From: Enterobacteriaceae bacterium
GTDB lineage: Bacteria; Pseudomonadota; Gammaproteobacteria; Enterobacterales; Enterobacteriaceae
Length of the DNA: 5,628 nucleotides
Direction: 5' to 3'
NCBI GenBank assembly: GCA_022712475.1
Contig: JALAGK010000170.1
Span: forward strand, 1-5,628
Of the stretch, positions 1-5,628 are shown piece after piece. The notes under the pieces were generated by a model, which was given only the letters and a program-made list of their open reading frames with translations, was not told where the DNA came from and did no database searches. Each line of letters starts with the position of its first letter. Position 1 is the first letter of the stretch. The position numbers were made by a program, and so were the translations under genes.

Positions 1-6
1 ATCCAT
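1..6 (-). CDS. yhdT: yhdT start, first two codons only (runs off left edge)
   Basis: On the minus strand an ATG followed by GAT (Met-Asp) lies at the very left edge, just beyond the terminator that closes accBC. In E. coli the gene after accC is yhdT, a small inner-membrane protein of unknown function upstream of panF, and I recall its product beginning Met-Asp. A GGGAA stretch about 7 bases upstream could serve as a weak ribosome site. Only two codons are visible, so the call rests on conserved gene order, not on protein similarity. Confidence 0.5.
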
Positions 7-48
7 TATTGTTTCCCGGGTTATCAGCTAAAGCGGCGATTGTAGGAG

Positions 49-77
49 AAAAAAGAAAGGGCCGGAAGACCGGCCCT
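49..77 (-). terminator. Rho-independent terminator after accC
   Basis: Read on the minus strand, a perfect 8-bp GC-rich stem (58-65 paired with 70-77) with a 4-base TCTT loop is followed at once by TTCTTTTTT. It begins 19 bases after the accC stop codon. This is a textbook intrinsic terminator. It should end most transcripts of the aroQ/accBC unit before yhdT. Confidence 0.88.
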
Positions 78-96
78 GGCAGAGAATGTTCAAAGC

Positions 97-1443
97 TTAG
101 TCGTGTAGACCGAGCTTTTTCTCCAGATAGTGGATATTGGTGCCACCATGCTGGAAATTCTCGTCACTCATTATGCGCATTTGCAGGTCGACGTTGGTTT
201 TGATGCCGTCGATGATAAGCTCCTGCAGCGCGTTACGCATACGGGCAATGGCTACTTCACGGGTTTCACCGTAGCAAATAAGCTTGCCTATCATTGAATC
301 GTAGTACGGCGGCACGGTATAGCCAGCGTAGATATGCGATTCCCAGCGCACGCCAAAACCACCAGGCGCGTGAAAGCGGGTGATCTTACCCGGGCTTGGC
401 AGGAAGGTGTTCGGGTCTTCGGCGTTGATACGGCATTCCACCGCATGTCCGCGTACTTCGACTTCTTCCTGTTTGATGGACAGAGGCTGACCTGCCGCGA
501 TACGCAGCTGTTCTTTAATCAGGTCCACGCCGGTAATCATTTCGGTTACCGGATGTTCAACCTGAATACGGGTGTTCATTTCAATGAAGTAAAACTCGCC
601 GTTTTCAAACAGGAACTCGAACGTACCCGCACCACGGTAGCCAATATCCACGCAGGCTTTCGCACAGCGTTCGCCAATATGGCGGCGCAGTTCTGGCGTG
701 ATACCCGGCGCCGGTGCTTCTTCGACCACTTTCTGGTGACGACGCTGCATGGAGCAATCGCGTTCTGCCAGATAGATAGCGTTGCCCTGACCATCTGCCA
801 GCACCTGAATCTCGATATGGCGCGGGTTTTCCAGATACTTCTCCATATACACCATGTCGTTATTAAACGCGGCTTTGGCTTCCGCACGGGTCATGGTGAT
901 GGACTGGGCTAGCTCGGCATCAGTACGCACAACGCGCATACCGCGACCGCCGCCGCCGCCGGAGGCTTTGATGATAACCGGGTAACCGATGCGTTTAGCA
1001 TGGGCGCGGTTAGCATCCATGTCGTCGCCGAGCGGGCCGTCGGAACCCGGAACGGTCGGCACACCGGCTTTCTTCATTGCCGTGATTGCTGACACTTTAT
1101 CGCCCATCAGGCGAATGGTATCGGCTTTAGGGCCAATAAAGATAAAGCCTGAGCGCTCAACCTGCTCGGCGAAGTTGGCGTTTTCGGACAGAAAGCCGTA
1201 GCCCGGGTGGATAGCGACAGCACCAGTGATTTCAGCCGCCGAAATAATTGCCGGGATATTCAGATAGCTTTTGACCGACGGAGCCGGGCCAATGCAGACG
1301 GTTTCATCTGCCAGTAGCACGTGTTTCAGATCTCTGTCTGCCGTGGAGTGTACCGCAACGGTCTTGATGCCCAGTTCTTTACAGGCACGCAGGATACGCA
1401 GAGCGATTTCACCACGGTTAGCGATAACAATTTTATCAAGCAT
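97..1443 (-). CDS. accC: Acetyl-CoA carboxylase, biotin carboxylase subunit
   Basis: AccC uses ATP and bicarbonate to carboxylate the biotin carried on AccB, the first half-reaction of acetyl-CoA carboxylase and the committed step of fatty-acid synthesis in the cytoplasm. The 448-residue product is nearly identical along its length to E. coli AccC (449) as I recall it. Visible landmarks are the N-terminal [11 protein letters not shown] segment, the glycine-rich ATP-grasp loop SGGGGGRGM at about 162-170, YMEKYLE near 200, the [11 protein letters not shown] block near 236, and the catalytic [13 protein letters not shown] stretch (E288, N290, R292, Q294, E296 in collinear numbering). The start is supported by GAGG seven bases upstream. 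It lies 11 bases after the accB stop, so the two are co-transcribed and probably translationally coupled. No damage is seen. Confidence 0.99.
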   Translation of the reverse strand: MLDKIVIANRGEIALRILRACKELGIKTVAVHSTADRDLKHVLLADETVCIGPAPSVKSYLNIPAIISAAEITGAVAIHPGYGFLSENANFAEQVERSGFIFIGPKADTIRLMGDKVSAITAMKKAGVPTVPGSDGPLGDDMDANRAHAKRIGYPVIIKASGGGGGRGMRVVRTDAELAQSITMTRAEAKAAFNNDMVYMEKYLENPRHIEIQVLADGQGNAIYLAERDCSMQRRHQKVVEEAPAPGITPELRRHIGERCAKACVDIGYRGAGTFEFLFENGEFYFIEMNTRIQVEHPVTEMITGVDLIKEQLRIAAGQPLSIKQEEVEVRGHAVECRINAEDPNTFLPSPGKITRFHAPGGFGVRWESHIYAGYTVPPYYDSMIGKLICYGETREVAIARMRNALQELIIDGIKTNVDLQMRIMSDENFQHGGTNIHYLEKKLGLHD

Positions 1444-1454
1444 GGTGCGCCTCG

Positions 1455-1928
1455 TTACTCGATGACGACCAGCGGCTCGTCAAATTCTACTGGTTGACCG
1501 CTTTCTACCAGGATGGCTTTCACCACGCCTGCTTTGTCGGCTTCGATCTGGTTCATCATTTTCATTGCTTCAACAATGCACAGCGTATCGCCAACATTGA
1601 CCTTCTGCCCAACTTCAACGAAGGCTTTTGCTTCCGGGCTTGGCGTACGATAGAAGGTGCCAACCATCGGTGAACGAACGAGGTGACCGCTCATTTCTGT
1701 CGCAGCGGCTGCCGGGGCTTCCATGACAGGCGTGGTGGCAGGCGCAACGGCGTTCGCCAGCTGCGGCTGCATCATCGGTGCGGCATAGGCCTGTTGCATC
1801 ATCGGCATACCCTGATTCGGGACTGCGCGACTGATACGTACTGACTCCTCACCTTCAGAAATTTCCAGCTCTGCAATGCCTGATTCTTCAACCAGTTCAA
1901 TCAGCTTTTTAATTTTACGAATATCCAT
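1455..1928 (-). CDS. accB: Acetyl-CoA carboxylase, biotin carboxyl carrier protein (BCCP)
   Basis: AccB carries the biotin that shuttles carboxyl groups between biotin carboxylase (AccC) and carboxyltransferase (AccAD). The product is 157 residues, against 156 in E. coli. Three parts can be seen: an N-terminal segment (1 to ~35, [17 protein letters not shown]) that contacts AccC and in E. coli mediates autoregulation; a flexible Ala/Pro/Met/Gln-rich linker (~36-77); and a C-terminal biotinyl domain with the EAMKMM motif, the biotinylated lysine being K123. The 'thumb' loop typical of bacterial BCCP is present at about 95-102 (TPSPEAKA). Most differences from E. coli fall in the linker, as expected. 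It starts 21 bases after aroQ with only a weak ribosome site (CGGAA), and no convincing promoter is visible in that gap. Confidence 0.99.
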   Translation of the reverse strand: MDIRKIKKLIELVEESGIAELEISEGEESVRISRAVPNQGMPMMQQAYAAPMMQPQLANAVAPATTPVMEAPAAAATEMSGHLVRSPMVGTFYRTPSPEAKAFVEVGQKVNVGDTLCIVEAMKMMNQIEADKAGVVKAILVESGQPVEFDEPLVVIE

Positions 1929-1949
1929 TTGGGGTTCCGTACTCTTTGT

Positions 1950-2402
1950 TTAGTTGGTATGTGACAGGCGTTTCACCGCTGTCTGGAGTGCCCAGGAATA
2001 GCCATCAGCGCCTAATCCACAGATGACGCCAGTGGCAATATCAGAGAGATATGAGTGATGACGAAAAGGCTCTCGTGCGTGCACATTGCTCAGGTGAATC
2101 TCGATAAACGGGATCTCTACTGCCAGCAAGGCATCACGCAACGCGACGCTGGTGTGCGTGAAAGCGGCCGGATTAATCAGGATATAGTCAACCTTGCCTT
2201 TAGCCTGATGAATACGGTCAATCAGCACATGTTCCGCATTGGACTGCAGGTGATCCAATGACACATTCAGCGCTTCTGCTTGTGCACGTAAACCAGAAAC
2301 AATGTCGGACAAGGTCATTGTGCCGTACTTCTCTGGTTCGCGAGTGCCGAGCATATTAAGGTTCGGCCCGTTCAAAAGCAAAATTTGCAACTTGTCCGTC
2401 AT
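1950..2402 (-). CDS. aroQ: Type II 3-dehydroquinate dehydratase
   Basis: AroQ dehydrates 3-dehydroquinate to 3-dehydroshikimate, the third step of the shikimate pathway to aromatic amino acids. It is the small dodecameric type II enzyme, unrelated to type I AroD. The 150-residue product has the family signature [18 protein letters not shown] at 10-27 with active-site R21 and the lid tyrosine Y26, then [10 protein letters not shown] (N77), HLSN with catalytic H103, and HAREPFR at 108-114. The reading frame stays open 31 codons further upstream to a TTG, but I choose the ATG at 2402. It gives the family's usual length and has AGGAG at 2414-2418, a rather long 11 bases away. It is the first gene of the aroQ-accB-accC unit in this window. 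Confidence 0.97.
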   Translation of the reverse strand: MTDKLQILLLNGPNLNMLGTREPEKYGTMTLSDIVSGLRAQAEALNVSLDHLQSNAEHVLIDRIHQAKGKVDYILINPAAFTHTSVALRDALLAVEIPFIEIHLSNVHAREPFRHHSYLSDIATGVICGLGADGYSWALQTAVKRLSHTN

Positions 2403-2463
2403 CGTGACGTTATCTCCTGCAATTCTCGTTGATACGACAAAATATACCTTCGATACCGCATTG

Positions 2464-2482
2464 TCACCCCCAGGCGGGATGA
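2464..2482 (-). other. Hairpin in the aroQ-accBC leader
   Basis: On the minus strand a 7-pair stem (one G-T wobble) closes over a 5-base loop. It pairs TCATCCC with GGGGTGA and sits between the predicted transcription start and the aroQ start. No T-run follows, so it is not an intrinsic terminator. It may only be a structured leader; a regulatory role is not shown. Confidence 0.35.
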
Positions 2483-2512
2483 AAATGTGAGGCAAAAACC
2501 CGGAAGTGGCAC

Positions 2513-2518
2513 ATTATA
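2513..2518 (-). promoter_or_regulatory. -10 element of the aroQ-accBC promoter
   Basis: A perfect TATAAT on the minus strand would start transcription near 2506, giving a leader of about 100 bases before aroQ. At spacings of 16-18 bases the -35 position reads CAGCTA, GCAGCT or AGCAGC, none like TTGACA, and there is no TGn extension. A strong -10 without a -35 suggests activator dependence. The 8-base ATTATAAT here is self-complementary, so the plus strand also carries TATAAT (2515-2520), but no plus-strand gene follows. Confidence 0.65.
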
Positions 2519-2545
2519 ATAACTTCAGCGCAAATAGCTGCTAAA

Positions 2546-2562
2546 TACTGGTCTTATCAGGG
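2546..2562. promoter_or_regulatory. Candidate FadR operator upstream of the aroQ-accBC promoter
   Basis: Read on the plus strand, the site matches 11 of the 16 defined positions of the FadR consensus AACTGGTCNGACCAGTT. One half (ACTGGTC) is perfect and the other (TATCAG) is degenerate. Its centre (2554) is about 48 bases upstream of the predicted start, where FadR binds when activating fabA and fabB. The assignment is by eye and unproven. Confidence 0.35.
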
Positions 2563-2596
2563 AAGATGATCAACCGTGTAACATGATTATCAGTAC

Positions 2597-2632
2597 AAAA
2601 TAAGAGGACTACGGTAGTTGCGTCGTAGAGTC
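2597..2632 (-). terminator. Possible terminator after msrQ
   Basis: Two bases past the msrQ stop codon, the minus strand can fold GACTCTACG against CGTAGTC (seven pairs with a 2-base bulge, 10-base loop). It then continues with TCTTATTTT. The stem is modest and the T-run is interrupted, so termination is likely to be partial. Readthrough from msrPQ into aroQ cannot be excluded. Confidence 0.4.
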
Positions 2633-2634
2633 AA

Positions 2635-3234
2635 TTAGCGCCACCAGCCGCGGATTTTGCGATAACGTAAAGCTAAAAGCACCAGCGCTGCCAGCATATA
2701 AAGTAGCGGCTGTGGGGAGAGCACTTTTACCGACAACAGATAGTGAACCGGTGCCAGTATCGCGACCAGATAGACGACATTATGCAATCTTTGCCAGTTT
2801 CTACCCATTTTTCGCTGGGCCGCTTGTGTGGAGGTCAACGCCAGTGCCAACAAGAGGGTCCAGCTGATAATCCCCAGGGTCAGATAAGGGCGGCTTACCA
2901 ACTCGTGCCCCAGCAGCGCCAGATTGCTCAAGCCCAACTCTAACAGGGCATAGCTGGTGAGATGGAGTGTTGCCCATGCAAAACACCAGAGTCCCAGCAG
3001 ACGGCGTACGCGAATTAACGACGGCTGCTTTGCGTAACGCACCAGTGGTGTCACAAGTAGCGATGCCAGCAGTAATTTTAAGGCCATTCTGCCAGTAAAA
3101 TGTTGAATATCTTTGGCGGGATCGGCGCTGAGTAGTCCCTGGTTTGCGGCGTAAAAGAGCCACAACATCGGCAAAAAAGCGGCAAGATGGAGTATCACTT
3201 TTAGCCAGGTAACCTGTTTTGCTGTAATGCGCAC
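2635..3234 (-). CDS. msrQ: MsrQ, haem-binding membrane subunit of the periplasmic methionine sulfoxide reductase
   Basis: MsrQ (formerly YedZ) passes electrons from the respiratory chain and quinone pool to the periplasmic molybdoenzyme MsrP. The 199-residue product shows about six membrane segments (roughly 10-30, 50-67, 79-99, 115-134, 150-167, 173-190). The haem-ligand histidines expected of the ferric-reductase-like family are H91 (TLHLTSY), H151 (RLHNVVY) and H164 (APVHYL). It is 12 residues shorter at the C-terminus than E. coli MsrQ (211) and ends in WWR; the loss is outside the membrane core and probably normal variation. The start codon is GTG, directly abutting the msrP TGA, with AGGAG at 3244-3248 inside the end of msrP, so translation is probably coupled. 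Confidence 0.97.
   Translation of the reverse strand: MRITAKQVTWLKVILHLAAFLPMLWLFYAANQGLLSADPAKDIQHFTGRMALKLLLASLLVTPLVRYAKQPSLIRVRRLLGLWCFAWATLHLTSYALLELGLSNLALLGHELVSRPYLTLGIISWTLLLALALTSTQAAQRKMGRNWQRLHNVVYLVAILAPVHYLLSVKVLSPQPLLYMLAALVLLALRYRKIRGWWR
2641..2648 (-). other. Chi octamer (GCTGGTGG)
   Basis: Exact RecBCD Chi sequence on the minus strand, inside the 3' end of msrQ. Chi is over-represented in enteric genomes, so its presence within a coding region is ordinary. Confidence 0.6.
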
Positions 3235-4236
3235 TCAAAAGTTCTCCTGCAAATTTAAACCGCGATACAGCGTGCTGACCTGGTCGGCGTAGCCATTGAA
3301 CAGCAGCGTGGGTTGGCGCTTTACGTCCAGAATACCGCCTGCGCCAATCACGCGCTCGGTTGCCTGTGACCAGCGAGGGTGATCAACATGCGGATTTACA
3401 TTGGCATAAAAACCATATTCATTTGGTGCTAACAGGTTCCAGGTGGTCGGTGGACGTTCCTCCTGTAGCCGAATGCTGACAATGGACTTGATGCCTTTAA
3501 AACCATATTTCCACGGTACTACCAACCGCACTGGCGCGCCGTTTTGCGGTGGCAGCGCCTTGCCATACACGCCAACAGCCAATAGTGTCAGCGGATGCAT
3601 GGCTTCATCGATGCGCAGTCCTTCCACATAGGGATAAGCCAGACCACCGCCAATAAAACGGTCTTTCTGACCGGGCATCTCTTCAGGGCGGAACAGCGTC
3701 TGGAAGGCAACGTATTTGGCTTTGCTGGTGGGAGCAACGTCTTTTAGCAGTTTGTGCAAAGCAAACCCAGTCCAGGGGATCACCATTGACCAGGCTTCAA
3801 CGCAACGCAGGCGATAAATGCGCTCTTCAAGTGGGTAGCGGGTGGTCAGCTCGTCATGGGAAAGCGTAAGCGGTTTTTCGACCTCCCCTTCTATTGTTAA
3901 CTGCCAGGGATCGGTTTTGAGCATCCCGGCATTGGCGGCGGGATCGGCTTTGTCTAAGCCGAATTCATAAAAGTTGTTATATCCCGTTACTTTGTTTTCT
4001 GGCGTCAACGATAGCGCGGCCTGCCACTGTGGCGGTTGAGTATAGGTGAGCGTTTTACCTGCCGGTGCAGGTAGGCGGTCATTACCTTTAAACCAGGAAA
4101 GCAGGTCGGCATGGGCAGCGGCGGGCAGCATCATCGTGCCCGCGCTAATGCCGAGTGCCTGGAGCACCCGGCGGCGCTGCATCAGAAAAACCGCTTCGGC
4201 GGTAACGTCCGCTTCAGTAAGCACTTTTTTCTTCAT
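3235..4236 (-). CDS. msrP: MsrP, periplasmic protein-methionine-sulfoxide reductase catalytic subunit (Tat-exported molybdoenzyme)
   Basis: MsrP (formerly YedY) reduces methionine sulfoxide in envelope proteins with a mononuclear molybdopterin cofactor, taking electrons from MsrQ. The 333-residue precursor (334 in E. coli) begins with a twin-arginine signal, RRRVLQAL with R21-R22, then a hydrophobic stretch and a likely cleavage after AHA at residue 43. The sulfite-oxidase-type fold is recognisable through YNNFYEFG (86-93), the molybdenum-binding cysteine C145 in [23 protein letters not shown], and the [27 protein letters not shown] block. The start is the ATG at 4236, preceded by a weak GATGAG. 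The 77-base gap to acuI is AT-rich, with a TTATGCATAA palindrome (4271-4280) and ATAAGT repeated 13 bases apart, but no clear promoter. No hiuH or hprRS gene is adjacent. Confidence 0.98.
   Translation of the reverse strand: MKKKVLTEADVTAEAVFLMQRRRVLQALGISAGTMMLPAAAHADLLSWFKGNDRLPAPAGKTLTYTQPPQWQAALSLTPENKVTGYNNFYEFGLDKADPAANAGMLKTDPWQLTIEGEVEKPLTLSHDELTTRYPLEERIYRLRCVEAWSMVIPWTGFALHKLLKDVAPTSKAKYVAFQTLFRPEEMPGQKDRFIGGGLAYPYVEGLRIDEAMHPLTLLAVGVYGKALPPQNGAPVRLVVPWKYGFKGIKSIVSIRLQEERPPTTWNLLAPNEYGFYANVNPHVDHPRWSQATERVIGAGGILDVKRQPTLLFNGYADQVSTLYRGLNLQENF
3244..3248 (-). promoter_or_regulatory. Ribosome binding site of msrQ within msrP
   Basis: AGGAG lies nine bases before the msrQ GTG, within the last codons of msrP (Leu-Gln-Glu-Asn-Phe-stop). 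It supports the GTG as the real start and suggests re-initiation by ribosomes finishing msrP. Confidence 0.8.
3724..3731 (+). other. Chi octamer (GCTGGTGG)
   Basis: Exact Chi sequence on the plus strand within msrP. It lies in the opposite orientation to the one at 2641-2648. Confidence 0.6.
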
Positions 4237-4313
4237 AACTGATACTCATCACAGGAATGTTTGATAAGTATTATGCATAAGTTAAAAAGAAAGAGATGAA
4301 ACTCAAGCGACGT

Positions 4314-5292
4314 TTAGCGCTTTATTTTCACCACCGTGCGGCCCTGCGCGCGATTTTCCATAATAGCCTCAGCGAATTCCACGGCACGTTCAAGACCTAT
4401 TTCAGTTGTCGCGGTGTGATAAAAGTGTTCTGGCAGGTCGCGGGCAAGACGCGCCCAGGCAGCCAGACGGCGTGGCATTGGCGTCATCACGGAATCCACG
4501 CCCTGCAGCCGCACGTTGCGCAAAATGAAGGGCATTACCGTGGTTGGCAGGGCAAAGCCACCTGCCAGACCACAGGCGGCGACGCAGCCGCCGTACTGGG
4601 TTTGCGCCAGCACTTTTGCCAGCACAGTATCCCCGACGGTATCAATAGCACCGGCCCAGAGTTGTTTTTCCAGGGGTTTGGCATCGCTAAATTCGTCGCG
4701 ACCCACAATACGACTGGCGCCCAGCTGGCGCAGATAATCGTGGGTGCTGGTGCGCCCGGAAGCCGCGACAACGGTGTAGCCAAGCGTGCTTAATAGTGAG
4801 ACTGCGGTACTGCCCACGCCGCCACTGGCGCCGGTAACGAGCACGTCGCCGCTTTGTGGTGTGATGCCGGCGTCTTCGAGCGCCATCACGCACAACATAG
4901 CAGTGAAACCTGCGGTGCCAATAATCATTGCCTGGCGGCCGCTCAGTCCCTCAGGCAAAGGCACCAGCCAGTCTCCTTTGACCCGAGCCAGCCCAGATAG
5001 CCCACCCCAGTGGTTTTCGCCAACACCCCAGCCGGTCAGTACCACATTCTGCCCAGGGTGAAAGCGCGGGTCTTCACTGTGGCGTACCAGGCCTGCGAAA
5101 TCGATGCCTGGCACCATTGGAAACTGACGTATAATTTTGCCTTTGCCCGTTATCGCCAGCGCGTCTTTAAAATTGAGGCCTGAGTAGTCGACTTCGACGG
5201 TTACGTCGCCTTCCGGCAGCATGATTTCGTCTACCGGCTGTAGTGTTGCCTGGGGTTTTTCCATCCTGTTGTTCAAGGATCAATGCCTGCAT
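4314..5292 (-). pseudogene. acuI: acuI, acryloyl-CoA reductase (NADPH), with an apparent frameshift at codon 13-14
   Basis: AcuI (YhdH) reduces acryloyl-CoA to propionyl-CoA with NADPH, a detoxifying step, and belongs to the zinc-independent medium-chain dehydrogenase/reductase family. The expected start at 5292 has AGGAG seven bases upstream and encodes MQALILEQQDGKT, like E. coli, but that frame then leaves the family sequence and stops after 41 residues at 5167. The remaining ~312 residues lie in another frame and are intact. They include LPEGDVTV, ALAITGKGKI, TGWGVGENHWGG, the nucleotide-binding TGASGGVGS, ACGLAGG and the C-terminal QGRTVVKI. Removing one base from the run at 5252-5260 restores a continuous 325-residue protein (E. 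coli 324). In the downstream frame, the TTG (5276) and ATG (5264) starts have no usable ribosome site. The absence of other damage means a recent mutation or a sequencing error. The family call is certain; the disruption is not. Confidence 0.85.
5252..5260 (-). other. Homopolymer run at the acuI frameshift
   Basis: The minus strand reads AAAAACCCC. With three C instead of four (or one A fewer) the frame runs Asp-Gly-Lys-Thr-Gln-Ala-Thr-Leu-Gln into LPEGDVTV, aligning without gaps to E. coli AcuI. As written the frame is shifted by one base. Confidence 0.8.
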
Positions 5293-5299
5293 AGAAATT

Positions 5300-5304
5300 C
5301 TCCT
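5300..5304 (-). promoter_or_regulatory. Ribosome binding site of acuI
   Basis: AGGAG lies seven bases before the ATG at 5292. It is ideally placed for the conserved start and so shows that the original start is this ATG, although its frame does not continue into the body of the gene. Confidence 0.85.
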
Positions 5305-5341
5305 GAAGGGGATAAATGCTTTCGGGTGAACTGTTTTCACT

Positions 5342-5349
5342 ACTATACT
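5342..5349. promoter_or_regulatory. Overlapping -10-like hexamers on both strands (acuI and csrD)
   Basis: ACTATACT contains TATACT on the plus strand (5344-5349, toward csrD) and TATAGT on the minus strand (5342-5347, toward acuI), each matching TATAAT at 5 of 6 positions. Neither has a good -35. The minus-strand hexamer would start acuI transcripts about 40 bases before its ATG. The plus-strand one would give csrD a leader of about 170 bases. Confidence 0.35.
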
Positions 5350-5415
5350 CGTATCAATTGGCGAAAATTCTTATTTGCGCAAGAAAGTACACAGTCGTTT
5401 ACACTAAATTTGATA

Positions 5416-5429
5416 CAGTACGCGTACTG
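5416..5429. repeat. Perfect 14-bp palindrome in the acuI-csrD intergenic region
   Basis: CAGTACGCGTACTG is fully self-complementary, and two further pairs match after one mismatch on each side (18 bp, ATaCAGTACGCGTACTGcAT). It has the form of an operator for a dimeric regulator. I cannot name the protein. Confidence 0.45.
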
Positions 5430-5456
5430 CATATGAGTTAGTGCTTACTTTTTTAC

Positions 5457-5469
5457 TACAGGATTTGTA
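5457..5469 (+). promoter_or_regulatory. Possible upstream CsrA site in the csrD leader
   Basis: In the transcript, UACA and UGUA can pair to present GGAUU in the loop, the arrangement CsrA prefers (GGA in a hairpin loop). The stem is only four pairs, so this is weak on its own. It gains interest from a better match at the csrD start. Confidence 0.3.
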
Positions 5470-5516
5470 CCGGGGCACAGTGAAGTGTCGCAGATCCCAT
5501 TCACGCTACGGAGTTA

Positions 5517-5528
5517 ACACAAGGATGC
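5517..5528 (+). promoter_or_regulatory. Near-consensus CsrA binding sequence over the csrD start codon
   Basis: ACACAAGGAUGC matches the CsrA SELEX consensus RUACARGGAUGU at 10 of 12 positions, and its GGAUG contains the csrD start codon. Bound CsrA here would block initiation. A further GGA, in the likely Shine-Dalgarno GGAG at 5510-5513, lies close by. Confidence 0.4.
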
Positions 5529-5628
5529 GCTTAACGACGAGAATTACAGCCTTTGCGGCGTTGCTGACAGGGATGGCTATCTTTGTCACGCTGCTTGGGG
5601 CGTCATGGAGCTTTTACCAGTCTATCCA
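5525..5628 (+). CDS. csrD: CsrD, regulator of CsrB/C RNA decay (5' end only)
   Basis: CsrD (formerly YhdA) is a membrane protein with degenerate GGDEF and EAL domains that makes the small RNAs CsrB and CsrC susceptible to RNase E, thereby freeing CsrA. Only 34 codons are present and the frame runs off the right edge. They read MRLTTRITAFAALLTGMAIF and onward to WSFYQSI, closely matching the start of E. coli CsrD, and form its first membrane segment (about residues 8-29). The ATG is preceded by GGAG 11 bases upstream and by AAGG directly adjacent. It is divergent from acuI, as in E. coli. Confidence 0.93.
   Translation, partial: MRLTTRITAFAALLTGMAIFVTLLGASWSFYQSI

Noticed and set aside
334..912. 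Long plus-strand open frame inside accC (192 codons) and similar frames opposite msrP and acuI
   Set aside because: They lie antisense to well-conserved genes, resemble no protein I recognise and lack good ribosome sites. They are by-products of GC-rich codon use.
1929..1949. A separate promoter for accB in the aroQ-accB gap
   Set aside because: The 21-base gap is too short to hold one and shows no -10-like hexamer. accB most likely relies on the promoter upstream of aroQ.
2403..2495. A 31-codon upstream extension of aroQ from a TTG at 2495
   Set aside because: The frame is open, but there is no ribosome site before the TTG, the extra residues are not part of the AroQ family, and the ATG at 2402 gives the standard 150-residue enzyme.
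2801..3238. Alternative 145-codon minus-strand frame over msrQ
   Set aside because: It overlaps msrQ in another frame. MsrQ has the haem histidines and membrane segments of its family, while the alternative has nothing recognisable.
4270..4275. CATAAT as a -10 for msrP
   Set aside because: The -35 region at 16-18 bases (CATCTC and neighbours) has no resemblance to TTGACA and there is no TGn extension, so the call would be little better than chance in AT-rich DNA.
4305..4322. Hairpin at the acuI 3' end as a terminator
   Set aside because: Only five pairs over an 8-base loop overlapping the stop codon, and the T-rich stretch begins too far from the stem for intrinsic termination.
5251..5260. 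Programmed ribosomal frameshift as an explanation of acuI
   Set aside because: The in-frame codons across the run are GGA AAA ACC CCA. A +1 slip there lacks a stop codon, a rare codon or a classic slippery arrangement, and relatives make AcuI in one frame. A simple one-base indel or error is more likely.

Overview
The window is chromosomal core DNA from an enterobacterium (order Enterobacterales, family Enterobacteriaceae). AccB, AccC, AroQ, MsrP, MsrQ, AcuI and the start of CsrD all read as close relatives of the Escherichia/Salmonella/Citrobacter/Klebsiella proteins, and the order csrD <> acuI - ... - aroQ - accB - accC - (yhdT) is the familiar one for this group. msrPQ lies between acuI and aroQ. 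In E. coli K-12 that pair lies elsewhere, beside hiuH and the hprRS regulators, so this is probably not E. coli K-12. I cannot fix the genus by eye.

Layout, left to right. A yhdT start of two codons runs off the left edge (minus strand). A strong intrinsic terminator follows at 49-77, then accC, accB and aroQ, all on the minus strand and tightly packed. They are preceded by a 232-base promoter region (2403-2634) with a perfect -10 hexamer, no recognisable -35 and a FadR-like half-palindrome upstream. Next come msrQ and msrP (minus), which touch stop to start, and then acuI (minus). A 232-base divergent intergenic region (5293-5524) separates acuI from the first 34 codons of csrD (plus), which runs off the right edge.

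Functionally there are three groups. AroQ is a shikimate-pathway enzyme, co-directional with the biotin carrier and biotin carboxylase subunits of acetyl-CoA carboxylase (AccB/AccC), which start fatty-acid synthesis. MsrP (periplasmic molybdoenzyme) and MsrQ (membrane haem protein) form the respiratory-chain-fed repair system for methionine sulfoxide in envelope proteins. AcuI is an NADPH-dependent acryloyl-CoA reductase, and CsrD controls turnover of the CsrB/C regulatory RNAs.

The main anomaly is in acuI. The conserved start with its good Shine-Dalgarno is out of frame with the rest of the protein. One extra base in a CCCC/AAAAA run at 5252-5260 explains this exactly, so the gene is either frameshifted or the base is a sequence error. 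Other points worth a second look are a near-consensus CsrA site covering the csrD start codon, the FadR-like site over accBC/aroQ, and a perfect 14-bp palindrome in the acuI-csrD spacer. I see no mobile element, CRISPR, tRNA/rRNA or unfamiliar multi-gene system here.
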